Assembly (NCBI GenBank): GCA_011525915.1
Contig: WYBM01000088.1
Location: 62,001-126,000, forward strand
From: Ardenticatenaceae bacterium
GTDB taxonomy: Bacteria; Chloroflexota; Anaerolineae; Promineifilales; Promineifilaceae
DNA length: 64,000 nucleotides
Direction of reading: 5' to 3'
A program made the position numbers and the translations under genes. Shown here piece after piece: positions 57,286 through 64,000 of this stretch (position 1 is the first letter of the stretch; every line of letters starts with the position of its first letter). The notes beneath the pieces are model-generated. The model was not told the DNA's origin and did no database searches. It was given only the letters and a program-made list of their open reading frames with translations.

Positions 57286-57314
57286 ACCAATTACGAGCCC
57301 CAATTGGAAAGCCA

Positions 57315-57342
57315 TTGTTCTCGTAAGGAGGCCGGGTATAAT
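57315..57342 (+). promoter_or_regulatory. Promoter placing transcription at the ATG of the nucleotidyltransferase-like gene
   Basis: TTGTTC at 57315-57320 and a perfect TATAAT at 57337-57342, 16 bases apart. The ATG at 57350 is eight bases past the -10 box, so the message would be leaderless. An AAGGAGG in the spacer is 19 bases from the ATG, too far to serve it. Confidence 0.55.
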
Positions 57343-57349
57343 ACCTGCC

Positions 57350-58534
57350 ATGCTTGAAGCTGTGGAAACTGCTGCTCAGGCTTTGATACGTCAATTAGGC
57401 GATCAACTGACAGCCATTTATCTTTTCGGCAGTTTGGTACAGGGTCATCACATCCCGGGCGAATCTGATGTCAATTTGTTTGTGGTTTTGCGTGAAGGCA
57501 CAATGCTGCCAGCCATGCGGCAAGCCTTTTTACCTGTCTGGCAAAAACATCAGCATCTGTTAAAACGCGCCCCGTTTGTGGCCACCCAAAAAGCCTTCAA
57601 CCGTCACTTAAAGTTAAATCCTCTGCTGGCACAACACCTGATACGTGATGGCCATCAACTTGCTGGCCAACCAGGTTATTTAGACCGGCGGCTGGCCACG
57701 GTTGAGCCACACGAAGCTTATGCGTATCTGGTTACGGAAGCGATCCGGGCCTCGACAGCACTGGCCCCGGAACTGTTAGACGCGCAAACGGCCGTGGCCG
57801 CCCAAGCCCGTTTGCGCCGCCTGGCCCGCCGTCTGCGCAACGAACACCTGCCTGAAGGGGAAACGGCCGTGCAAACCTTCGCCCGCATTCAACACTTCCT
57901 TAACCCTATTATGGCTTCCCTGCCAGCTACCCAGAAATGGGCCAGAATCGTTCCCAAAGGGGGTACTTCACCCCTGCTGCCTGGGCTGCAAAGCATCTAC
58001 ACCGAAACCAACAAGACCATCCTGGTCTTTAACGAACTGACGCCAGCTAAAATCACCTTAACCGACTGGGGCAAAGTAGCTACGCAATTGCCAGCACGTA
58101 CGGCCGGTCTGGAACTGACCACGGTCGAACAAATGAGCCTTTCCATTATGTTTGACCGGCCGCTAGAGTTACGTCTCAAAAAAACACAGCATACCTGGGG
58201 GCCAAACTTCCTGGCCGCGTTCAACCCGACCTTACGCCAGATTATGCGCTATTCGGCGCGCATCCCCTCGCGCATCCTGATAGATGAACTACCCAACGCC
58301 TACCTCACACGAACAGATTCAGAAGAAGAACAGCACAAGATCATCCATGACTTCCAAAATAAAATGCTCAACGTGCAGTTAGAACATGAGCTTATGGTAC
58401 GTTATGGTCTGGTGGAACGATTTGTGCCACCTTCGCCAGTTCCTGACCGGGAAACCCCGGCGTCTCAGCGTGTCGCTGCCCTTTTCCAACACCTGGAATG
58501 GTGGAGCGATTATTATGCCCGCCAGATTCAGTGA
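57350..58534 (+). CDS. Nucleotidyltransferase-like protein, possibly inactive
   Basis: 394 residues from ATG 57350 (ATG 57272, overlapping pepF, is an alternative). The N-terminal GSLVQGHHIPGESDVNLFVVL matches the minimal nucleotidyltransferase motif GS...SDxDL, but the second Asp is Asn (SDVN), so the catalytic carboxylate pair is incomplete. A helical region with ETAVQTFARIQHF follows, then about 200 residues that I do not recognise. The family ranges from antibiotic transferases to tRNA or protein nucleotidylation. Its stop codon touches a heptad repeat. Confidence 0.65.
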   Translation: MLEAVETAAQALIRQLGDQLTAIYLFGSLVQGHHIPGESDVNLFVVLREGTMLPAMRQAFLPVWQKHQHLLKRAPFVATQKAFNRHLKLNPLLAQHLIRDGHQLAGQPGYLDRRLATVEPHEAYAYLVTEAIRASTALAPELLDAQTAVAAQARLRRLARRLRNEHLPEGETAVQTFARIQHFLNPIMASLPATQKWARIVPKGGTSPLLPGLQSIYTETNKTILVFNELTPAKITLTDWGKVATQLPARTAGLELTTVEQMSLSIMFDRPLELRLKKTQHTWGPNFLAAFNPTLRQIMRYSARIPSRILIDELPNAYLTRTDSEEEQHKIIHDFQNKMLNVQLEHELMVRYGLVERFVPPSPVPDRETPASQRVAALFQHLEWWSDYYARQIQ

Positions 58535-58607
58535 TCAGTATTCAGCAGGTCAGTATTCAGTGGATTGCTTACTGAGCAGCGAGTACTGGTTACTGAATGC
58601 TGATGAT
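58530..58607. repeat. Heptad repeat cluster overlapping a stop codon
   Basis: CAGTGATCAGTATTCAGCAGGTCAG-type heptads (the TGA stop at 58532-58534 is part of the first unit) are followed by ACTGGTTACTGAATGCTGATG, the inverse arm. It fills the whole gap before the secreted glycosidase gene. Confidence 0.78.
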
Positions 58608-58609
58608 TT

Positions 58610-59704
58610 ATGAAAGATACCCGACCCAACATTCGGCAGGGAATAGGACTCTTTGTTTTACTGGCCACGCTGGCACTTATTCCGCCTATGCCTACGGCCG
58701 TCTCCCTTGGTCCCCCTCAAGCCGTCACCACCCATCACCCCATCGTAGGTGTGCATACCCGCCTTACTGATGAAGTGGAGGAGTGGAAGATCAAACGCAG
58801 CCTGCAAATGGTGCGGGAAATGGGGGCCGCCTGGATTGTAGAACTTTTCCCCTGGGCTTATTACCATGCAGCTGACGGGGGTATTGCCTGGGGCCACCCA
58901 GACATGGTGATCGCTCACGCCCACAACCAGGGGCTCAAAGTTATTGCCCGCATCGGCCTGACGCCCGAATGGGCTCGCCCCCCAGATACACCGCTTACCT
59001 ATCTGGACGAAAGCGCCTATGATGGCTTTGCAGACTATGCCGCCCGCTTTGCTGAACGTTACCGCGGCAGCGTCACACACATGATCATTGGCAATGAACC
59101 AAACCTGAGCTATGAGTGGGGCTACCGGCCGGCCACCGCCGAAGCGTATGTGAATTTGCTGAAAATTGTCTATCCCGCTGTTAAGGCGGCCAACCCAGAT
59201 ATGGTGGTATTGGCCGGGGCTTTAGCGCCCACGCTAGAACCAGAAGGTTCCCCCTGGGGCCTAAACGATCTACAATATCTAGACCAGATGTATGCTGCTG
59301 GCGCTGCCCAGTATTTTGACGGGCTGGCCGTGCACGCCTACGGTCTTACCTTCCCTGCTGCGGCCGACCCCGCCCCAGACATTCTTAATTTCCGCCGGGT
59401 GGAATTGGTGCGCGAGGTGATGGAAACCTATGGTGACGAAGAAACCAAAATATTCATCACCGAATCAGGCTGGAATGACCACCCTCGCTGGACTATGGCT
59501 GTACGCCCTGGCCAGCGAATTCAAAACACGCTGGATGCCTTTGCCTATGCCGAAGCCAACTGGCCCTATGTGGAGACAGTTGCTATCTGGGTATTCCGCT
59601 TCCCAGCACCTACCAGAAGCTTTATGGATTATTTCACCCTGGTCACACCCGAATTTGTGGCCAAACCCCTTTACGAAGAAATCCGGAGGTATACTGGTAA
59701 CTGA
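58610..59704 (+). CDS. Secreted clan GH-A-like glycosidase
   Basis: 364 residues. A signal peptide (about 10-35; LFVLLATLALIPP) is followed by a TIM barrel. Acid/base Glu is in IGNEPNLSYEW and nucleophile Glu in FITESGWND, the strand-4/strand-7 pair of GH5/GH39-like enzymes. ELFPWAYYHAADGG and VHAYGLTFPAAAD are further barrel strands. Chloroflexota carry many such unassigned barrels; substrate unknown. No clear ribosome site; the ATG abuts the preceding repeat. Confidence 0.85.
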   Translation: MKDTRPNIRQGIGLFVLLATLALIPPMPTAVSLGPPQAVTTHHPIVGVHTRLTDEVEEWKIKRSLQMVREMGAAWIVELFPWAYYHAADGGIAWGHPDMVIAHAHNQGLKVIARIGLTPEWARPPDTPLTYLDESAYDGFADYAARFAERYRGSVTHMIIGNEPNLSYEWGYRPATAEAYVNLLKIVYPAVKAANPDMVVLAGALAPTLEPEGSPWGLNDLQYLDQMYAAGAAQYFDGLAVHAYGLTFPAAADPAPDILNFRRVELVREVMETYGDEETKIFITESGWNDHPRWTMAVRPGQRIQNTLDAFAYAEANWPYVETVAIWVFRFPAPTRSFMDYFTLVTPEFVAKPLYEEIRRYTGN

Positions 59705-59779
59705 GTTATTCAGCCCGTTGACGGTTGTGAACGCCGGCAAGTATTGGTTTTTGGATCGAATTGGGATCGTTCCCGTCTT

Positions 59780-60571
59780 ATGATAAACCTTTATCATTCG
59801 CCCTTTAACAAAGGCATCTTTATCTTGAGTTTATGTCTGCTGGCATGGTTTACCCTGGCCTGTCGATCCGGTGATGATGCCTGGGCGACAGTTCAGCAAA
59901 CAGGCGTCTTAAAAGTAGGGCTAGACCCCACCTACCCACCCTTTGAAGCAGCCGATGACACCGGTGTCTATGGCCTGGACGTAGACCTGATCAATGCCCT
60001 GGCTGCTGATCTGGGGTTGCAAACAGAGTTTGTGTGGTTCGGCTATGATGGTTTGTATGATGCGCTGACCACAAAGCAGGTAGACGTGTTAATTTCCGCC
60101 CTGGTTATTGCCCCCGAGAGGACGCAAGACTTTGCCTACAGTGCGCCCTATTTTAATGCGGGTCAGATCCTGGTGGTTCCCGCGAATGATACGCAAATTA
60201 CAGCCATGTCTGACATGAACGGCCGTACCCTGGCTGTTGAACTGGGCGCTTTAGGGCATGTGGAAGCCACTACCTGGGCCAAACAATTGCCAGGAATGCA
60301 GGTGGTACCTTACCTCACCGCCGCCGAAGCGCTAACGGCCGTGGCCAGCAGCACCGCCGATGCCGCCCTGGTAGATGGCATCAGCGGCCGCTTATTCCTG
60401 AACAATACACCCAACCTCAAGCCCGTGGCCGAACCAATCACTGTTGAACCATTTGCCCTGGTTGTCCGTATAGAAGACCGTCGCCTGCTAAAAGAATTAA
60501 ATGGCAGTCTGGCACATTTAGAAAAAAGTGGCAAACTAGATGAAATTATTGACCGCTGGCTGGGAAATTAA
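59780..60571 (+). CDS. Amino-acid-type ABC solute-binding lipoprotein (SBP family 3)
   Basis: 263 residues from ATG 59780, chosen because the leader IFILSLCLLAWFTLAC with its lipobox begins there; ATG 59744 adds 12 residues. The SBP_bac_3 pattern follows: GVLKVGLDPTYPPFEAAD, GLDVDLINALAADLG, VDVLISALVIAPERTQDFAYS. These proteins bind polar amino acids. No permease or ATPase gene is nearby, so it may serve a transporter encoded elsewhere or act as a sensor. Confidence 0.88.
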   Translation: MINLYHSPFNKGIFILSLCLLAWFTLACRSGDDAWATVQQTGVLKVGLDPTYPPFEAADDTGVYGLDVDLINALAADLGLQTEFVWFGYDGLYDALTTKQVDVLISALVIAPERTQDFAYSAPYFNAGQILVVPANDTQITAMSDMNGRTLAVELGALGHVEATTWAKQLPGMQVVPYLTAAEALTAVASSTADAALVDGISGRLFLNNTPNLKPVAEPITVEPFALVVRIEDRRLLKELNGSLAHLEKSGKLDEIIDRWLGN

Positions 60572-60621
60572 CAGTGCTCAGTAACCTGAACACTGATGAC
60601 TGACTACTGGATTTACTGACA
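60572..60621. repeat. Short heptad repeat after the binding-protein gene
   Basis: CAGTGCTCAGTAACC then CTGAACACTGATGACTGACTACTGG, directly after the TAA stop at 60569-60571. A short inverted version of the heptad family; it fills the gap to the small membrane protein gene. Confidence 0.7.
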
Positions 60622-60622
60622 A

Positions 60623-60817
60623 ATGCACAAATTCCTGGGTATAGCTCTTTGTATTGGTGGCCTCCTGATAGGGGGTATCATCGTCTGGCTCATGTGGCTG
60701 TATGCTCTGGAAGACAGGCTCACTGACATCACGGCCGTAGCTGGGGCCATTCTTGGCCTCTTAGTGCTCTCTTTGCCGCAGTTTATCCTTGGGGCTTATT
60801 TACTACGTGCCGGTTAA
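60623..60817 (+). CDS. Small two-helix membrane protein
   Basis: 64 residues. Two hydrophobic segments (about 5-27 and 39-60) joined by the charged loop ALEDRLTDIT. No known family recognised. No good ribosome site is visible, but the uninterrupted membrane pattern and an ACGGCCGT octamer inside support a real gene. It precedes the coiled-coil/SPFH pair by about 70 bp and may belong to that membrane-linked unit. Confidence 0.6.
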   Translation: MHKFLGIALCIGGLLIGGIIVWLMWLYALEDRLTDITAVAGAILGLLVLSLPQFILGAYLLRAG

Positions 60818-60889
60818 AGACAAAAATGAATCAGGTATGTTATACTCACGCCAACCTAGTTGGCCATTTAACTGCATTTAGGAGGACAT

Positions 60890-61429
60890 ATGAAAGGGCA
60901 AGTTTCCGATCTGTACGACAAAATTCAAGGTGAATCTACTGGGCTGGGTCAATTGCTGGCAAAAATCCCTGGCCTGTCTGGCTACATGGAAAAAGGACGG
61001 CGGCGTGAAGCTGACCAGCTTTTACGTAACACTATCGCCGCCCGTCTGGAACAGTCACGCATGCAGTTAGGCAGCATTCAGGCTGATCTTGGCCGGGACA
61101 TCGTCAAGGCTATGGATCATGCAGAACCCTTAGGGCGAGTAGATACCGGCCTGCGCGGCCTGACAGGAAAGATCAAGGACGCCCCCCAAGGGTACGCTGG
61201 TTTTTTTGATGCCGTTAAAGTGAAAGAAGATGACCTGGCACGCATTTATGCCTTTGATGAAAATATGCTCAACTTTGCTGACCAGCTTCAAGCGGATATT
61301 GACGCCCTAGCCAAAGCTGTGCGCGACGGCGGCGACGTCGGCAGTGCCGTCCGTGTACTGGACGGCACCGTTCAGGAAGCCAACCGTACCTGGGCCAGCC
61401 GCGACGAGGTGATTTTAGGGATCAGCTAA
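60890..61429 (+). CDS. Helical coiled-coil protein next to the SPFH gene
   Basis: 179 residues, almost all predicted helix, with charged heptad stretches (EADQLLRNTIAARLEQSRMQ; DQLQADIDALAKAV). No family that I can name. GGAGG lies just before the ATG. It is followed 50 bp later by the SPFH-HTH gene, which has its own AAGGAG. In Bacillus the SPFH protein YdjI is encoded with a PspA-like coiled-coil protein; a similar partnership is inferred here from arrangement only. Confidence 0.75.
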   Translation: MKGQVSDLYDKIQGESTGLGQLLAKIPGLSGYMEKGRRREADQLLRNTIAARLEQSRMQLGSIQADLGRDIVKAMDHAEPLGRVDTGLRGLTGKIKDAPQGYAGFFDAVKVKEDDLARIYAFDENMLNFADQLQADIDALAKAVRDGGDVGSAVRVLDGTVQEANRTWASRDEVILGIS

Positions 61430-61479
61430 TTTTGTAATGAGCCGTGCCTGGCATTACTTAAAGATTTAAGGAGAGAATC

Positions 61480-62526
61480 ATGGCAAAAGTATTTGACCGC
61501 GTAGCCATAGAATCATGGCTAAACGATGAGATCGTGCAAAAATTTCCGCGGGGTGGCCTGGGTGATATTAAACTGGGATCGCCGCTGATTGTGAACCCGG
61601 GGGAAACGGCCGTATTCGTCCGCCAGGGCGAACCATTGGGCACGTTTACGCCCGGCACACACGTCCTCACAACCAACAACGTGCCTTTCCTGTCTAGCAT
61701 GCTGGAACGAGGCCTCTTCGGCGGCAAAAACGTCTTTACGGCCGACGTTTACTTTGTTAAAAACACCGACCTGACCATGAAATGGGGCACTTCTTCCCCC
61801 ATCCTCATTGAACACCTCAACCGCCCACCGGGCGCCAGCGCCATCGTGGGCAACGGCACCTACGTGGTAAAAACGAAAGACCCCTGGCGCTTCCTAAATG
61901 CTTTTGACGCCTTCCGTGACAGTGTGCGTCTGCCCCAATTAAAAGAACGCCTTGATCCCATGATGGGGATCATGATGCAAGACAAAATCAGCGAGCTGGC
62001 CACTGCCAAAAACCTGGGTCCGGCCCAACTGCAATCTTTCAGCCAGGATTTAAATGAACTGCTTGTTGGGCTGCTGCAGCAAGACTTTGATGCCGTAGGC
62101 CTGACCCTGGTAGATTTTAACATCCGCATGGGGCTGCATCCCAAATCATTGGAAGTCGTCACCAACATGGGGTATGGCACCAGCTATACCCAGAAGCAGC
62201 AGGCCGACGCCTTTGTGGCTGCGGCCCAAAATCCAGCCGGCGGCAACCTGGGTGAAATTGGCATTGGCGCTATGGGCATGGCCGCCATGCAAAATCTGCA
62301 AAATCAGCAGGCACAACAGCAGCCACCACAAGCGGCCCCACCGCCAGCCACGCCTTCGGCCGCGGGTACGCCTGATATCATGACCCCACAGCAAGCCGCC
62401 GAAATCTTGCAAGTCTCTCCTGAAGATGTGGTTGCGGCTATCGAAGCCGGTGACTTAAAGGCGCGTAAAATTGGCAGCGCCTACCGCATCAGCAAAGCGG
62501 CTCTGGATGAATTCCTGGCCGGGTAG
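61480..62526 (+). CDS. SPFH-domain (YdjI/virion-core-like) protein fused to an excisionase-type HTH
   Basis: 348 residues. An SPFH domain occupies about 30-250 (VNPGETAVFVRQGEPLGTF, FLSSMLERGLFGG, DPWRFLNAFDAFRDSV). After a Gln/Pro/Ala-rich linker (about 262-300) comes a 48-residue HTH_17/excisionase-like domain (301-348; MTPQQAAEILQVSPEDVV, YRISKAALDEFLAG). SPFH proteins oligomerise at membranes; the YdjI group normally ends in a zinc ribbon or other short module. The HTH could bind DNA or serve as a protein-docking domain. No membrane helix is visible. Confidence 0.85.
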   Translation: MAKVFDRVAIESWLNDEIVQKFPRGGLGDIKLGSPLIVNPGETAVFVRQGEPLGTFTPGTHVLTTNNVPFLSSMLERGLFGGKNVFTADVYFVKNTDLTMKWGTSSPILIEHLNRPPGASAIVGNGTYVVKTKDPWRFLNAFDAFRDSVRLPQLKERLDPMMGIMMQDKISELATAKNLGPAQLQSFSQDLNELLVGLLQQDFDAVGLTLVDFNIRMGLHPKSLEVVTNMGYGTSYTQKQQADAFVAAAQNPAGGNLGEIGIGAMGMAAMQNLQNQQAQQQPPQAAPPPATPSAAGTPDIMTPQQAAEILQVSPEDVVAAIEAGDLKARKIGSAYRISKAALDEFLAG

Positions 62527-62562
62527 GCTCGGCTCACCGGTCATACCTGACAGATTTTAGTA

Positions 62563-62585
62563 GGGGCGGGTCTTGTACTCGCCCC
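62563..62585. repeat. Hairpin element GGGGCRGG-(7-nt loop)-CYYGCCCC, copy 2
   Basis: GGGGCGGG, loop TCTTGTA, CTCGCCCC; the stem pairs fully with one G-T. Same design and almost the same loop as 35781-35803. It lies between the convergent SPFH and PA14 genes, 20 nt before the stop of the latter. Confidence 0.65.
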
Positions 62586-62604
62586 ATACCAGATATCTTT
62601 TGCC

Positions 62605-64000
62605 CTAATTGGCGTTTACAATCAGCAGCGTATCATAGGGAACATTAGAGGTAAGGTAACGGCCGCTGACCCACCCCTCTGTACCATCTGACTTACGCAC
62701 CTGAATCCAGATATTAAAGGGATCACGCCCTAAAAGGGTGACAATGTCCCCATTAGACAGGTAAGCGATGGCTTCAAATTCCAATCCGGGGCCAGAACGT
62801 ACTGAAAGGTAACGGGCGCCAGTCATCACGGCCGTGTTACCACTGAGCGCAGGTGCAGGCGAACCGGTGGCGGGGCTGGTGGCTGGCGCACTGCCAGCCG
62901 CAAACCATTCCAACCACGCCTGCGCCAGCCCTTTACTCTTGTGAAATTCCATCACAATGGGCACGACACCACCCGGCAAGGCGATCGCGGCGCTTTTCTC
63001 TACCACTTTATATTGTGGCTGCCAGTCATCAATGAGCAGTTGGCCGTTTACCCATACACGGGCCCCCCCTTCCACCGTCGTCTTGAAGGTGTAAGTGCCA
63101 GCGGCAAAGTTAACGTTCCCGGTCCAACGCACCGAAAAGTGATCGGCATTAACCAGATTGGGCTGCGGCGAGCTGGAGCCCCAGGTAAAGTGAATCTGTG
63201 GGTCTACCCGCGTCATTACCGGGCTGCCGTCCAGCGAAAAGTTGTTGTAATAGGCAGCATCCCAATGAACGGCCGTGGGGGCCGCAGGTGAAGGTGGTAC
63301 AGCGCCCGCAGAAACGGCCGTCCAGCTCAACTTTGCGGTAGCATTATCTTTGGCGTCATAATATTCCAACTTGAGGGGCACAGCGCCACCGGCCAGATAC
63401 ACATCAGCCGTATACGCCGTCGCCGTCTGGTCATACCAGGCATTCACGACAAGCTGGTTATTCACCCATAGGCGGGCGCCATCATCCGCCGTGACGGTAA
63501 ACCGGTACGTGCCAGGGTCAAACTGTACCGTACGTGTCCACCGGACCGAAAAATAATCAGGGAGAACAATGCCGGGTGCAGGCGAACTTGTCCCCCATTC
63601 AAAATGAAGGTTGGCATCATCACGAATAAGCACAGGCTGGTTGCTCAACGTCGTATTGTTAAAATATTCTCCCTTCCAGGCGTTGATGGTGGTGGCTGGA
63701 TACCAGCTAAATTGGGCCACGGCCCCACCACCGGCTTCATAATATTCCACCCGAATAGGATAACTGCCGGCTTGCAAGTAGATGTCGGTGGTAATGGTAT
63801 GAGCCTGGCTGTCATACCACACGTCTATGATAGGCGCGTTATTGATAAAGACCCGCATCCCATCATCGGTGGTAGCCACAAAGCGCCAGACCGTGCTTTT
63901 ATCCAGGTAAACGTTACCGTTCCAGGTGGCTGAGAAATTGTCTACGTTAATGGCCGGATCGGGCGAGCCTTCACCCCAATTGTAGAAAATTTTGTCCTCA
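62605..64000 (-). CDS. Multi-PA14-domain protein with C-terminal SH3b domain, N-terminus missing
   Basis: The frame is open to the right edge, at least 464 residues; upstream of the GTG at 63879 the translation continues as good PA14 sequence (NWGEGSPDPAINVDNF), so the start lies outside the window. Three PA14 modules are visible (YFNNTTLSNQPVL, FSVRWTRTVQFDPGTYRF, VTADDGARLWVNN and equivalents), then an SH3b domain (YLSVRSGPGLEFEAIAYL...GWVSGRYL). PA14 binds glycans; SH3b binds cell-wall peptides. Likely a secreted or surface protein. Confidence 0.88.
   Translation of the reverse strand, partial: EDKIFYNWGEGSPDPAINVDNFSATWNGNVYLDKSTVWRFVATTDDGMRVFINNAPIIDVWYDSQAHTITTDIYLQAGSYPIRVEYYEAGGGAVAQFSWYPATTINAWKGEYFNNTTLSNQPVLIRDDANLHFEWGTSSPAPGIVLPDYFSVRWTRTVQFDPGTYRFTVTADDGARLWVNNQLVVNAWYDQTATAYTADVYLAGGAVPLKLEYYDAKDNATAKLSWTAVSAGAVPPSPAAPTAVHWDAAYYNNFSLDGSPVMTRVDPQIHFTWGSSSPQPNLVNADHFSVRWTGNVNFAAGTYTFKTTVEGGARVWVNGQLLIDDWQPQYKVVEKSAAIALPGGVVPIVMEFHKSKGLAQAWLEWFAAGSAPATSPATGSPAPALSGNTAVMTGARYLSVRSGPGLEFEAIAYLSNGDIVTLLGRDPFNIWIQVRKSDGTEGWVSGRYLTSNVPYDTLLIVNAN

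Overview
The window looks like a chromosomal segment of a free-living, saccharolytic member of the Chloroflexota (Anaerolineae/Ardenticatenia-like). This is inferred from the gene content: secreted proteins with a terminal LPIIL-type motif, bacterial NBR1-type Ig domains on carbohydrate-active proteins, LysM and PA14 surface proteins, MalF/MalG-like permeases with extra segments, and GH4/GH42 sugar loci. No rRNA, tRNA or CRISPR was found, so the taxonomy stays tentative. No phage or transposase genes are visible.

Layout. 1-5214 (minus): partial methyltransferase, GH18 lipoprotein, small unknown protein, ABC exporter, ThpR and an M50-CBS protease. 5344-19113 (plus): a galactoside locus with a LacI regulator behind a 28-bp palindromic operator, sugar-binding lipoprotein, two permeases, HAD phosphatase, FGGY kinase, GH42 beta-galactosidase, GH4 alpha-galactosidase, GalT and GalK. 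No transporter ATPase is encoded. 19306-22985: TetR regulator divergent from two methyltransferases, a His-rich CDF metal exporter and an NTF2-like protein.

23099-29431 (minus) holds the most unusual genes: a long RelA/SpoT-type protein fused to a C-terminal AAA/STAND-type ATPase, its synthetase site apparently degenerate. It is followed 51 bp later by a second ATPase carrying an OmpR-type winged helix. A secreted alpha/beta-hydrolase lies upstream. 29476-36983 (minus): nucleotide-sugar-type dehydratase, a two-catalytic-domain NBR1 glycosidase, an NBR1-GH46-like protein and two paralogous LysM proteins. 37207-41031 (minus): DNA methyltransferase, Dus and a DUF4013 protein. 41177-46553 (plus): a second LacI locus with GH4, ChbG-type deacetylase and GlcNAc-type kinase, suggesting chito-oligosaccharide use without a PTS.

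46838-64000: a giant secreted nuclease, two response regulators, a sensor kinase, PepF, a nucleotidyltransferase-like protein, a secreted glycosidase, an amino-acid-type binding protein, a coiled-coil protein beside an SPFH-HTH fusion, and a partial PA14/SH3 protein.

Two genome-scale patterns stand out. The octamer ACGGCCGT occurs more than 100 times by eye (about 1-2 expected), much like the HIP1 palindrome of cyanobacteria. A family of heptad repeats (CAGTNNN/ACTGNNN) sits at or just after stop codons at eight loci.
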